NCBI RefSeq assembly: GCF_029784165.1
Contig: NC_073696.1
Coordinates: forward strand, 244,078,892 to 244,142,891
From: Wyeomyia smithii
Taxonomy: Eukaryota; Arthropoda; Insecta; Diptera; Culicidae
DNA: 64,000 bases
Direction of reading: 5' to 3'
The notes beneath the pieces are model-generated. The model was not told where the DNA came from and searched no databases. It was given only the letters and a program-made list of their open reading frames with translations. The position numbers were made by a program, and so were the translations under genes. Positions within the stretch are counted from its first letter, which is position 1, and each line of letters starts with the position of its first letter. Shown piece after piece: positions 1 to 11,660 of this stretch.

Positions 1-1
1 T

Positions 2-247
2 GTTCCACGATCCACCGTAACGTTCCGTGCAAGCAGCAAGTGGTCAGGAAAACCACGAAGAGGTAAACCAACTGCATTGACTGCCGCGGAAGAGGATTCA
101 ATTGTTCGCTGGATAACTTGGATGGCACATAAAGGATTCCCTATTACGAAAGAACGGCTGCAGTCTACAGTTGATCCAGATCCAGAACTCTCAGTGCGTA
201 AACCAGAGTTAGTTTCATCAGCGGCAGCTACGGTTGAAGAGATGTAG
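2..247 (+). pseudogene. pogo/Tigger-like transposase fragment (CENP-B-type HTH)
   Basis: An open frame runs from the window edge to a TAG at 245-247. It contains a G-K-P-T-A-L-T-x2-E-E-x4-V-x-W-I stretch followed by M-A-x-K-G-F-P-I-T-K, which is the usual signature of the second (CENP-B/psq-type) helix-turn-helix of pogo/Tigger transposases and their domesticated relatives. A short K-P-E-L-V-S-S-A-A-A tail follows, apparently joined across a deletion. No DDE catalytic domain is seen downstream, so this is a remnant of the DNA-binding half, truncated by the window edge on the left and by a stop on the right. The family call rests on remembered motif similarity. Confidence 0.6.
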
Positions 248-250
248 GTA

Positions 251-2310
251 TTATTTAGACCTGGCCCGAATTAGGAAATTGTTGTGGTCAAAATAAGGAA
301 ATGGTGGCTCATTAAAGGAAACTGAAACGATGATTTATTTCTTAAATTATAAGAAAATAGAGGTATTATCTTGTTGTTTTTCATGCAGAAAAGATGATAA
401 ACATGTTACTTCATGTTTATACATTTACACTTTTTCTTGCAAAATTTGCAGTTACGCTACTAAGTGGTCCATTAAAGGCAGTTATACCCTATATTGCGCT
501 ACACAGTAGGCCTGGCCGTTGACAAGAAAAATGTATGGAAACCATTTTTTTAAATGGTGTATAACATTTTCCAGGATCCTTTCAAGTACTGGCTGTGTTA
601 GTGTAGACTAGACTAGACTAGACTAGACTAGATATGAACTGATCAATTCACCATCATGAATCCGGTCATTCAAGAACATCATCGAATCAGTAACAATTAA
701 AAAGACACTGGATTTGTTTAAAACAATAATATGCAAAAAACAGCAATATGCGTTTTACTTCAAATGAGCCTGATATCGAAAAGCGATACCTTGCAGCATC
801 AATACATTTTTCCGCGATGATATCGGAGCATCAGCACGTGCTTTCGATACCAGTATCGATTTAATCGTATCGATGCTTAGTGATATCACAACGTCCCTTC
901 CTAAGGAGAAGACTGAAGCAAAAAGCAAGCGGGGTGGCGTATGTGATAAAATATGAGAAATCAAAAAAGAGAACGGACTGCCCTGCAAACTGTTTGTAGA
1001 AATACAGACGAAAGTTGTGGGTGGAGTAAATTAGTTTTTCGTCAATTATCGTATCGTATCGTGAAAATGAAATTTGGCATCAAAACCAAATTTTTCGATA
1101 TCGACAATTTCGTGTACCTACCGGTGGTATTCTTCATTAGTCGTAATAGTGAAACTCTAGCCGCTTTGAGGCACGTGTTCCCGAAGTGCGATTAAGCTGA
1201 AATTTTGGATAAGTACCCTTTTCGAGAAGACGTAACTATTGAGCCCTACTTCTCAGCGAACGTCTAGTTTTTCCCATACTTTCCATTGGCACTAAGCCCA
1301 ACATTTTTCAAAATCCCAGAAAGTCGATTTTTTCGAAAAAAAAAGGAAATTACATTAGATCTCGACGTGCCATGCACGCCCCGAAATCATTATTTGAAGT
1401 TGTAAAACAGCATAGATGGGACTGAATACTGGGTTAAAAAGGAAAATTGTTCCAAGAATAACTCTTTTTTATCAAGCAGCAACGTTTTGATGAGTGACAG
1501 GAAAATAGTAACTACTTTAATATAATAATTTTGAGGGACTAAAAAGTGCCGGTGGTGTATCACAATCAGACTTCCTGAAATCTCGCTCGCACAAAGAAGA
1601 GACAGTGTGTTTTGCGCTACAAGTCTCGTTTCTCATTCAGTCGCTTCGTGCTGTGTGCAGCGTGCGAGCGAGAAAACTTACCATTCGTACGAGCCACGTC
1701 TCGTCGCATGGGAATTTTTATTGCGACGTACACGAAGATATCTCGTCTCTCAACTTAACGAGTGCGGTGCATGGGCGTCGCGTACTTGAGACAACTTGCG
1801 TGCAAATTCTCGTGAGCTCGTCTCGCGAGCTTGCCTCGCATGTTGCTTTGCGCTAATGGTGCGAGAAGGAATTTGATTTTGCGCAGAAGGAAACAGGCAG
1901 GGGATTTTATGTTTTTTTCATTCACCGTGTTATAGCAGCATGCATCAAAACACCGTTAGAATTATCAATGATATAACCTAGTTCATTTATTTATCAATTC
2001 AAAATTCTATGATTAATTCATCCGACTTTTGTTAACATGAATTAAGAACGTTTTGTTACTATACTTATTATGCTAACGGTACGAAAATGCACCGGATGCA
2101 GAGTGTTACGTTGGTTAACAGAAGTGTTCCTTTCGTCGGTTTAGATGTCATTGACTATCTTATGATAGAACTCTGTTTTGTAGTTCTAAGGATAAAAAAT
2201 GTGGTTTGAAATTACAACATAAGTTTTTCGGAAGTTAAAAATAGTAAAACCATTGAAATTGTTTATATTTTCTAGTACATGTTGATGTTGGATAGAATTT
2301 ACGAATTGAG
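251..2310. other. intergenic, no gene seen
   Basis: AT-rich sequence without a recognisable protein or RNA gene. It holds a short GACTA microsatellite at about 604-632, scattered ATCGAT/TATCGAT motifs at 770-1100, and a CTCGTCTCG-rich stretch at about 1560-1860 that resembles the duplicated segments at 2964-3330. Short ORFs here lack codon bias or known motifs. Confidence 0.5.
604..632. repeat. (GACTA)n microsatellite
   Basis: Five to six perfect tandem copies of the pentamer GACTA. Confidence 0.9.
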
Positions 2311-2503
2311 TACACTAAAGTCGCTTTTTATGTGGGGGATACATGCCGCGTAAAAAACCGCGTAAATTCCGGAATCCGCGTAAAAAAAACCGCGTAAATT
2401 CTGCAATCCGAGTGAAGAGGAACCGAAATCCGCAAGAAAAAAAAAATACCGCGTAAATTCCGGAATCCACGTAAAAAAACCGCGTAAAAGCGACCTTAGT
2501 GTA
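2311..2503. mobile_element. ACGCGG-rich foldback MITE, copy 1
   Basis: The ends are inverted: TACACTAAAGTCGC on the left and GCGACCTTAGTGTA on the right. The interior consists of alternating CCGCGTAAA and TTCCGGAAT-like blocks that can fold back. The outermost TA at both ends fits a TA target duplication. No coding capacity. The same family recurs at 10973-11187. GC-rich subterminal repeats with TA duplication resemble pogo/Tigger-derived MITEs; that assignment is inference. Confidence 0.75.
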
Positions 2504-2649
2504 TAGATATTGCAAATCAGGTTCTGAAGGTTCGTGATAATCTGATCGTAGTAATATAGTTTTGTGAATTCTTCCGATTAATACACCTTCAGAAGGGTCT
2601 GACGGCATATATCGTATGTAGGTACGGTAGGCAGCCTATACACCAGAGA

Positions 2650-2813
2650 AGCGAACCTATACATTAGAGAAATGACAAGACACTCACCGTTAAGACAACT
2701 GTCAACATCAAAACGGGCGAGCTGTATAAATTTGCATTGCCGTTATCCGTTTTGATGTTGACAGTTGCCTTAACGGTGAGTGTCTTGTCATTTCTCTAAT
2801 GTATAGGTTCGCT
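2650..2813. mobile_element. palindromic MITE, copy A
   Basis: The sequence is a near-perfect inverted repeat. The left arm begins AGCGAACCTATACATTAG and its complement closes the element at 2813, with about 67-bp arms around a ~30-bp centre. It is followed immediately by a related element in the opposite orientation (2814-2963). Confidence 0.8.
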
Positions 2814-2963
2814 ACACCAGAGAGACGCAGAGACACCCACCGTTAAGGCAACTGTCAACATCAAAACGGATAACGGCAATGCAAAATTATACAGCTCGCC
2901 CGTTTTGATGTTGACAGTTTCCTCAACGGTGAGTGCTTCGTCATTTCTCTAATATACAGTTTC
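2814..2963. mobile_element. palindromic MITE, copy B
   Basis: A second member of the family at 2650-2813. It carries the same CACCGTTAAGGCAACTGTCA arm, but its centre is inverted relative to copy A. It abuts copy A with no spacer apart from a diverged end. Confidence 0.75.
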
Positions 2964-3330
2964 ACTAAGGTACAGTACGGGCGTCTCGCTCAGTTCGTAA
3001 AGCGATAAGACAACGTGTGGTGCGCCGCAGTCTCTTACCGGAGAAAAAAAGAAAAGAAACCTCTCGTCGTTTCAGCGCTTGTACAGGAAGTCTGTGCACA
3101 CGAGAAAGTCTCACGAGCTGTACCGCACGAGCTGTATCAAGTATGTACAGTACGGGCGTCTCGCTCAGTTCGTAGTGCGATGAAACATCGCCTTGCGCAT
3201 CGCAATCCGAACCGAAAGAGAAGCGAAAGAGCAACCTGCAAATTGCATGTGACGTGTCTCGTCTCGTCGCACATGCATGGAAATTCTACGAGCGAGAGAA
3301 AGATTTCTCTCGTCGCTTGAAAAATAAGCG
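2964..3330. repeat. duplicated CTCG-rich segment
   Basis: The block GTACAGTACGGGCGTCTCGC occurs at about 2971 and again at about 3145, each followed by TCAGTTCGTA and similar sequence. This makes a direct repeat with a period near 175 bp. The 3' part is rich in CTCGTCTCGTCGC, as at 1560-1860. No protein motif is convincing in any frame. Confidence 0.6.
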
Positions 3331-3645
3331 CGTGCACGGGAAGTCTATTCACAATAGTGATACCGTCATTACTGATTGTCATTTGCCAATGTAACAGGTA
3401 ATAGATCTAAAATCGAGAGCTGTGGAAGGTGATCTCCACTGTTTTTTTTCTACTGGTCTGTCAGGTATGGAAGACTGCAATGGATTGAGCGGATGTTGCA
3501 GCAAAAGCCATACATACATACAATATTATATTTGAAATCACTGCCTGCTGCGCTGCGACTTGCCGCAGCTTTGCTTACTGCTGATTGATTCACTTACCAG
3601 CAAATCATCCTCTTACAACAGTGATCTGGTAGACGAGGAAGACTA

Positions 3646-3935
3646 TTTTTCCTGTATGGTCTCATCATTGCGACCACAAACATTGATCTTTTGTGACAAT
3701 GCCTGAGTGTTTGCTGTATTTTGCACCTTTAGCAAAGCAAAGCAAAGTAAAGCCTTGGTGCTACATTCCGATTCGGAACTCGACCTTCTGTTTATTATAC
3801 ACAGACTTTGCAGCCACCTGTTAAGTATACAAGACAATTGCGGGGTTAGCGCTACGATCCTACTGACACTAGCAGTCGAGTTTCAAACCTACGATGACTG
3901 GCTTGTTAGGCCAGCATTGTACCTCGAGACCTGCT
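3646..3935 (-). mobile_element. tRNA-derived SINE, family a
   Basis: On the minus strand a tRNA-like head contains a Pol III B-box-like GGTTTGAAACTC (3880-3891). A body follows with the palindrome TTCCGAATCGGAA, then a TTTGC-repeat, and an A-rich 3' end (T-run at 3646-3650). The terminal ~55 bases resemble the 3' ends of the SINEs at 45.8 and 63.7 kb and of the LOA-like LINE at 42.3 kb. I cannot find a clear target duplication. Confidence 0.65.
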
Positions 3936-3949
3936 TGGAGGACTCCGCA

Positions 3950-5300
3950 CCTTTATTGAGAGTAAGTGACATGATTACTATAATTCGTGCTTGTGTGTAT
4001 GCTTTTTCACCCTTCCTTTTCATACTAACTACTTCGAGCCACGCTATATCCGGCTAAAACTATCGCTAATTACAATTTCTTGGAGCAGTCTCAACTGAAT
4101 GTCCCTCTGGCTAGTTTTATTGTAAGACGGACCCATTTTTGTCAAGAGGTATTTGTCGAGGATTGCTGAACTCAACGTTAAGAAAGGGTTGGTGAAGACT
4201 AAATTTGTGCATGCCAGCTTTTATACGTGACTACCGAGAGTTACTCTGGGGCCTTTTGACGCACTTTTGCGCACACTAGGGGCACCAAAATTCACAAGAA
4301 TGGTTAAAAAGTTATAATCTTTCTGAAGAAACTATTTTGAGCTTTAGGGCAACCTTTTTTATTCCTTTTGTCGATCAGTGTTATCATTGATGACACTTTT
4401 TCAGCATGACCGTAAATTGAATCTTACGACATTAACACAACGATTCCATTCAAAAAAGACCTATCCAAAATGTTTGCTCCGTTCATACTGAAAATCATTG
4501 ACAGTTGTGACATTTTCTGTCATATGGTTATCCAAAAAATCGTAAAAAATAATAATGTTAGAGTTGTTTAACCGATTTCAAATATTTTGGCATAAAATTG
4601 AAGGTAAAATCAAACTGTACTTTAAACGACGAGAAAAATGTGAAAACTATGATATGAACCGTTTTTGCTGTTTGAGATCTAGGAAAAATCTTATCGTTTG
4701 TATTTTTTTGATTTCCCAGGAAATTTTTCATACAACTTCAAGTATTCATGGTTTATTTTGGAGAGATTTTTGATTATTTGTTGTGTCCCTTAATCACCAT
4801 GCGTCTCCATTGAAAAACGATGCTACCCACGGCGGAGGAGCTTGGAAATATCAGGAACGATATACCTGGGCAACTCGACGATAAGGATCAAAACCAAGTA
4901 CAAACAGGTACAGATCTACATGACCACGATTCTTAGATAAAAGAAGCGCCAGCAAGAAGATCATGAACATGAGAAGCTCTAACAGACGCCCCGTGCCAGA
5001 GATACGCGGAAGATCTATTAAAAAGGTGAACCAGTCCCACCGAGGCAATGTACCGCAAGCCGACATGTGCAACGAACTGTGAAGCTTCTAATGAATGCCA
5101 GCGAGGTGATCGACAGGTTGAAGCGATGGACACCTAAATGACGATACAGTAATTAGTAGCGGAACAGGCATTGACCGAGGAGTACCAACAGCAGATGATG
5201 GAGTAGCAGTCTCCAGTATTCGTGAAGTTCGTTGTGAACCGCCTTGTGCTAGTGCTAGCTAGTGCCAAGCTGGCTTTATGGGAGCTCGCACCACAAGGTA
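3950..5300. other. intergenic, no gene seen
   Basis: Unremarkable AT-rich DNA. The 4.8-5.3 kb part is less AT-rich and may be older coding sequence of the LINE fragment that follows, but I could not recover a convincing frame. Confidence 0.4.
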
Positions 5301-5303
5301 CCA

Positions 5304-5441
5304 GATCTTTTTTCAATCCGACAGCTCTTACAGAAATGTCGCGAATACAATGTGCTAACACATCACATCTTCATTGACTTTACGGCAGCCTACGATACAG
5401 TCGATCGAGAACGTCTATGAGAGATCATCTCTGACACATAG
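5304..5441 (+). pseudogene. non-LTR reverse transcriptase fragment
   Basis: A short frame encodes R-Q-L-L-Q-K-C-R-E-Y-N and then H-I-F-I-D-F-T-A-A-Y-D-T-V-D-R. The second part matches the conserved RT block that carries the first catalytic aspartate (F-x-D-F-x-x-A-Y-D-x-V-D) in non-LTR elements. A stop (TGA, 5418-5420) interrupts it, and a TA-flanked TIR element starts at 5441 and appears to cut it off. The clade cannot be assigned from this piece. Confidence 0.65.
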
Positions 5442-6410
5442 GGGAACTGCTCCATTATTTCTCTCATACAACATGAAAACACAATTGAAAACAGGAAAAA
5501 AACGCATATTTTCTTCTCAAACCAATCTGCTAATCCATGGAATGGATGCTTCTTAGTTCACTTTAGAATTCCCACAAAGTATAATCCTCAAAAGCTCACT
5601 TAAAAGCACTAAATTTGATATTATAGTCGAACATCTTCACTCGAAAACTCATTTAATTCAATCACCTACCTCAGGAAACAAAATCCGCGCATTGTTCTAT
5701 ACGGCTACAACGGGACTCGTTCAGCAGCCAACCCATTTTTTTTTATCACTAGCGGACCACTTTTTATTTTAATAACTAAATCACTCACTACACTAAGAAT
5801 ACTTTGATCTTTGAAATGTTCACCTCAAATTTCCTAAAACAGCAGAAATATATGAGACGAATTTCTAAATTTCAAATGTATGTATTTTCATCTGTTTTCA
5901 CTGCGTTGAAGAAAATCAAGAGTTGCCAAATCAATTCCTGTTAATACGAAAAAATCATACTGAAAATATTGAATTATTCCGACATGATTGACATAAACCG
6001 ACAGCACCGTAGTGGTTACCTAGGTTACCAATTTTGCAAGTTAACAACTACAGCGGATATCTAGGTAACCTACTACGACGGGCTACGGCTATGTTCATTC
6101 ATGATAATTTGATTCATTCATGATTAACAGTGTGATGAACATGGGGGCGTCGTGAGATGAATAATTGAGCAGTGATTCAAGTTTTGAGATGGATAAGGAA
6201 GCGTTTTGAAAAATGGTTTGTTTTACAAATTTCAGGATAAATCTAGCTAAGTTTAATTAAATATACAACTGAACGATTTCATAAAAGTACGTAAGGGTAT
6301 TTAGTTTATTTGTTCAATGATTTCGTGAAAGTTTGGTGTTTAATCCGTGCATTCTTATCGGTTATATCGGTAATATCGGTTTAATGAGATGAATAATGGA
6401 GCAGTTCCCC
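5441..6410. mobile_element. 970-bp TIR DNA element with TA duplication
   Basis: The ends are inverted repeats reading GGGGAACTGCTCCATTATT and its complement, extending roughly 27 bp, flanked by TA (5439-5440 and 6411-6412). An internal imperfect copy of the end occurs near 6157. There is no transposase reading frame, so it is a non-autonomous element, probably Tc1/mariner-like or pogo-like given the TA duplication. Confidence 0.8.
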
Positions 6411-6412
6411 TA

Positions 6413-8340
6413 TTTTTTGTAAAAAAGTGTGCAAGAAGTTTTAAAATAGATGGCTAGAGTGCGCTTATTTCTCAAAATGTTTGAGGGCCCTGTTTTCCAA
6501 TGCAAAAAGAGCTCCATTTCATTAAGTTTTAGACATTACATTCCATTAAGGTTTAGAGGTGGCGTGAAGGAAAACGCGTCTGATCTATTTATTTGAGCGT
6601 CTATGTGAAACGCTCCAGCCGGGAATAGTAAAAATATTCAGAGGAAGAGATGAGCGGTGTGAATATCATGATCCAAACAAGCATTGACGGGTATTGTAAT
6701 CAAGTACCTAGGGTTAAAAAAAAATGTTTTCATTTTGATGCGATTTTTTTCTATTGCTGAATAATGATTAAGGGTGCTTCATGGTTAACAAAATAATGCC
6801 AGATTTTTGTTGTTGATATGTACCACAGACAGGTCTATCAGAACGAGCGTTTTCTGAAGCCCCCGATGATAATACAGACAGACTGTACGCCAACTCGATT
6901 ATGGGACAGGAAGGAACCTCCCAGAACTTGATAAAACTTGTGTATGCATCTTTCCATTCTTTGCTTCTCCAGCCTAACCTTCGAAAAAGTTTGATGTTTT
7001 TAAACCTGTTTGAATCAATATCTCTAAAAAAGGCACAAGCTAGAGATAATTTGTCAAGGTTTTATGCAAGTTGCTTGAATTTTCATTAATATTATTGAAC
7101 AAATTAAATATGAAATCCTACACGGGAATTTTGAATACATGAATTGAGGTCACAACAGGCGGTTATTTAAAATCTCTTTAAACTCTGTTTTTCATAGACA
7201 ATATAGTTGCCTAAGCTCTTCAGAACATTGCAAAATAAGCACCATTGAGGAAAAATATTTTTCTTACAAAAACTGTCAAGTCCAACAATGATAGGCGTAT
7301 TAGCTTCTAAACGACCATGCGTCTTCACTACATTATTACATGAAATTCACTCTCTACAATCTACTTCACTAAGCCAAAGGAAAACCAGAAAATCGGCCAG
7401 AAAATCATCAAAGCACCAACAAATGTTCAGCATCAAACCTTTCCTAATATTGGAGAACCTATAGAGAACAAAACGTAATCTAGAGCATTCCTCAACGGTA
7501 TGCTCGGTATTAGGATATAAAATAAAGAAAAAAGACCGCGAGTGGGATGGGAAGTTGCAGCCGAGTTATACACATTTTATTTGCGGTGGATCTCTCCCTA
7601 GCAGAATTCAAGAAGTAGAGTCGGAGGAATCTTGTTATCCTTATAATCATGTTATCTTTATTAGGTTAAAAGAACTAATCATTATAGACTAATTAACAGA
7701 ACTAATTATTCCAGAAGAATTAGGAGAAGAAAAGTGGTTTGGAGAAAAAAATCGCTGTTAGAATTCGGATCTAATTTTCTCAGGCGCTTGTTTTGTTACT
7801 TTGACTGGATACCTAGCAGAGCAGTAAAAATACTTTCCTCCATTGACGTGTAATAGAAGATACACGAATCTCGGCCGGGTTAGGGACACCTAGTAGCGCT
7901 GATACGTTCACTAACGGGTCGTGTATTATTAGAGTTTTAGTTCAATTCACCTTTCTGAGTGTATTCTCCGTGAGACTCATACGCGAATGTGATGTTAAAA
8001 TCAAAACGTAATATAAATTATCTTCATATTAATTTTTGCCCCAGTTTTTTATTAGATCGAAATAAAATAGAATATCAGGAAGCAATATCGATCTAGTTGG
8101 TTGATATTATTTTATTTTAACGGCGCTTAACAGAGGATCAAACTGAACGCACATTGTGGCTGTGGCATTGTGGCATTGTGGCACATTGCCGAAGCGAGAC
8201 AAGACTTACGATTTGATTATATTTAATTAATTTTGTTCAGCTGAATTGTTAACGTAAGGTTAAACGTACATAAACTTTCTACCATATTTAAAAGCAAAAT
8301 TATCGCTCAGAAAATTATTTACCTTAGCTGAATCCGAACA
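6413..8340. other. intergenic, no gene seen
   Basis: AT-rich sequence without recognisable genes. A short GTGGCATT tandem repeat lies at about 8158-8185. Confidence 0.4.
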
Positions 8341-9330
8341 AAACGTTCATTTGCTTGCACCCTCCCCCACCGACACTATCCGGCTCTTTTGTTAGACCAC
8401 GATACACCATTGTGAGCATGTGAGCGTTCACAGTGCGTACTCAAACGCCATCACACCCTGCACTGCTGGGCGAGGCAATCTCTTGGCCTGTCACGAGTCA
8501 ACAATACACAGTGCCATGCTCGATTGGTCTTCAATTGACCGGAAGTTATGCTTCCGGGTGTGATGTGTTAAGTCCTGGTAGTACCCACTGTAGTGAATGG
8601 GTAGAGTCGGACCGGGACGACAAGTTGGCTACACACACGGCAGCGCCATCCAATGCATTGCGCGCGGCATCAACTGCACGCTTTCGCACGTCCGCTTCCG
8701 GAATGTTGTTCCCGGGGTTGAGCCGTATATGCAGACACACATCGGCACGAGCGTCCTTGCCTCGAACAGCAACAATGAAGCCGCCCTGGGGTCACTGCTT
8801 ACAGAAGGATGCCGTTACCCTCATGCTCTGTTTGCAGATTCGTAAAAGGTTTAAGGCGCGAAAAATCGAATTTCACGATATAGCGGGCACATCGGACCTA
8901 ATGATGGTACTGCTGGCTGACGACGGACAGACGCCTCTCGTTTTTATCGGCCAACCCACTCTAAAACATATTAGCCCGTACGGGGAATCAATTTCCAAAC
9001 AAAACAATTTGATTGGCTAATAAATTAAGCTTTTACTTGTCAACATTACCCCCGAATGTTGCAACGGGGTCATCAATTGGGGGCACTCTGTTTGCGAACG
9101 AAATGGCGATGATGGGGCACAGATCGTTGGGGAGGAGCGCGGGGCAGTGCTGTTGAACATTGATGCCTTGTCATCATGACGACAAGCGTCAGTCATAACG
9201 AGGCGTGCACTCGTAAAAGTGAATGCTAATGGAAATCAATATGAAACGATGGCGCTGGAATCTGCCAGTCGTTTCACAGTGTTTCGGGCGGTACGGGAGG
9301 CAGATCTATTGGTGCCAATTATTTTGGCAG
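8341..9330. other. GC-rich island with long open frame, function unknown
   Basis: This ~1-kb block is clearly richer in G+C than its surroundings. It contains an uninterrupted 195-codon plus-strand frame (8433-9020) and a shorter frame on the other strand. I see no known domain, signal peptide, obvious splice structure or repeat. It could be a non-coding conserved block, an exon or UTR of an unseen gene, or an old insertion. I do not call it a CDS because GC-rich DNA gives long chance frames. Confidence 0.35.
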
Positions 9331-10972
9331 TATGGTGTTTTTTCGATTTTGTCTAATATTAGAACATTCGAATTAATGAATAATTGACATTAGCATTCGA
9401 AAAACAAACATGGGTTCGCATTCTCTTGATATGAACTGTGTTTATTTCATTTGATTTTATAGATGTTTTGGGGAAAATACTATACTTTTTTGATGAAGCT
9501 ATTCGCTATGAAAGTGAAAATTCGCACGAATTATTTTGGTTAAGAAATAGAGAATAATACTATTCAAATGCCTTATATGTTCGTATAATACTTGCAGTTC
9601 CTTTTTGAAGATAATCGATGAAAACTATCCCGCGTACATCCTAGAAAACTGATGTCATACCTATAGCACATGTATATAAAATAAAGCTGATAAAATAAAT
9701 AGCGTTTATATTGGTGTACGCGGTACTAGTAAAGACAGAATTACGTGTTCCGAAATCCATAGCATGCGAAAGAAAAGTAATACGATTTGAGGCCATTTCT
9801 GAGCAAATTTTGTCTATGGCGTATTTGTAAAGCGGTAGGCTGATGTAAGGAAAAATACTCTGTACTTTTGAGTTATTAACATCACTGTTGCTGAAGCAAC
9901 AATCAAAACCAAATGGAGCTAAAGGAATTTCAGTAAGAAACTAAAATGAGAGTAAAGCAACTAAGAAAAGGCAAAGAACTTACAAAAAAATTTAAAAAAG
10001 TTGACCAATTTTTCTACTTTGAAAAACAAATTTCGGCAACAGGACACGTTTGTTCGTTGGTGTTCGCTGCAACGTTTTGACATAAACTTTGACAGTGAAG
10101 CAACAGATCACTCAATGAGGTTTTTTCTATTGTTGCAAAGAAAAGTTCTCACGTCGCCGGACTTAACCAGCAAGTTTTTATGCAGAGGATACAACTAAGG
10201 ACGTTGTTTTTTTTTGTTTTTCGATTTTGCATTAACAATTCGATGATGTATGTAATGTTTCTGTCTTGTAACCGGGAGTACAAAATAAAAAAAATTATGT
10301 GTTATTATACTACCTATTTTGCCTATCTTCCTTAGTTTTGGCAAGGAATTTTCGATATAAATGCCGCAACGATGAAGTCAAATCTTTCTGGCATAGGCAT
10401 TCTTCGGAACTGGGTAAAAATGAATATCCGGTGGATGTTTGTTTACCCGTTTGCAGCATGCTACAGCACCGGCTATTATTCGACTTTAAAAACTTTTCTA
10501 TCAGCGAAGTTTGTTGAGTTAACGTAAACATAAGCAATTTCGACAACGTACACATAAACAAAAACATTCATTGTTAACATTGCGTTGGTGTTCCTTCGAA
10601 TAATACTAATATTAATTTAAAAAATCAACTGATTCCTGAGATATAGAAGTTGGCTATTTTTGGCTGTTTTTAGGACACCGGAAGACTCCGCTAGAAATTT
10701 CAAATGGCATCTAGAGTGAAGCTCCGCTTTCTGGGCATCATCTCGATTCCGAAGAAACATAACGTTTGCATTGAAAAAATGGACAATCATTGTCGGTTTT
10801 TCACGGGTTTACCTTTACACGTACTAAGAAACTACCCATGCAGCATCAATCATAGTAACCCATGAGTCGGCTGAAAAGTTGAAGAGGTTTTTTATAAGAC
10901 ACGATCGCAGAGTTAACGTAGAATATGACAGCTTGTCATAAGTCAATGTATTTTTTGCAATAGGTTTGGGAA
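9331..10972. other. intergenic, one decayed repeat fragment
   Basis: No gene recognised. Around 10640-10770 there is a diverged piece of the ~120-bp repeat family seen at 23.9-24.8 kb and 41.6-42.0 kb (TTTTTGGCTGTTTT followed by CCGGAAG). Confidence 0.4.
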
Positions 10973-11187
10973 TACACTAAGGTCGCTTTTTACGCGGTTT
11001 CTTTTTACGCGGCTTTTTACGCGGATTCCGGAATTTACGCGGTTTTTTTACGCGGATTCCGGAATTCACGCGGTTTTTTTTACGCGTTTTCCGGGATATA
11101 CGCGGTTTTTTTACGCGGATTACGGAATTTACGCGGTGTTTTTTTTACGCGGCACGTATCCCCCGCGTAAAAAGCGACTTTAGTGTA
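10973..11187. mobile_element. ACGCGG-rich foldback MITE, copy 2
   Basis: Starts TACACTAAGGTCGC and ends GCGACTTTAGTGTA. In between are repeated TTTTTACGCGG blocks alternating with ATTCCGGAAT. It is the same family as 2311-2503, with TA at both outer ends. The array of inverted short motifs makes nearly the whole element self-complementary. Confidence 0.8.
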
Positions 11188-11658
11188 CACTCAATGGAGC
11201 TAATCAATTTAATGGTCTCTCTGCTCCAGATGACGCTTGCCTCTACAGTCGGCACCGGTAACGACAATGAACAACAGCAAAAGCTATGTGCAGTTTCACT
11301 GATATTGAATTGTTTTGAGGCTGTCTTTTGTATCAAGTTGCACTGAGTTCAATTTAGGCAGTGGCTACGAAGAGGTTTACGGTACCGTAGATAATTTTTC
11401 AACTGATTGATGCAAATAATAAAATTTGAGCGAAAAATTATGTGATTCAGGCTCACTGTCACGAACATTCTTCAAATAAATGTTAAGATACACTAAACTT
11501 TTAGGCTTAGCTGGAGTCCAAAGAGGCTAATGATGTCTGTCAATGTCATTTATTGGCAACTGAATATGATTTTTCAATATGGAAATTTTTTTTAATTAGT
11601 TCTGAATGATTTTCTGTGATATTTAAAATCAACAAGAGGTGATTTATTTGCAACTATA
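11188..11658. other. intergenic, no gene seen
   Basis: AT-rich spacer between two DNA elements. Nothing recognised. Confidence 0.4.
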
Positions 11659-11660
11659 TA

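Noticed and set aside
2315..2608. 97-codon F/R-rich frame
   Set aside because: Runs across the foldback MITE; composition comes from its ACGCGG repeats.
7640..8140. LTR and primer-binding site of an LTR retrotransposon
   Set aside because: GGCGCTTAACAGAGGATCAA near 8121 looked suggestive, but I found no paired LTR, no gag/pol frame and no TG...CA ends.
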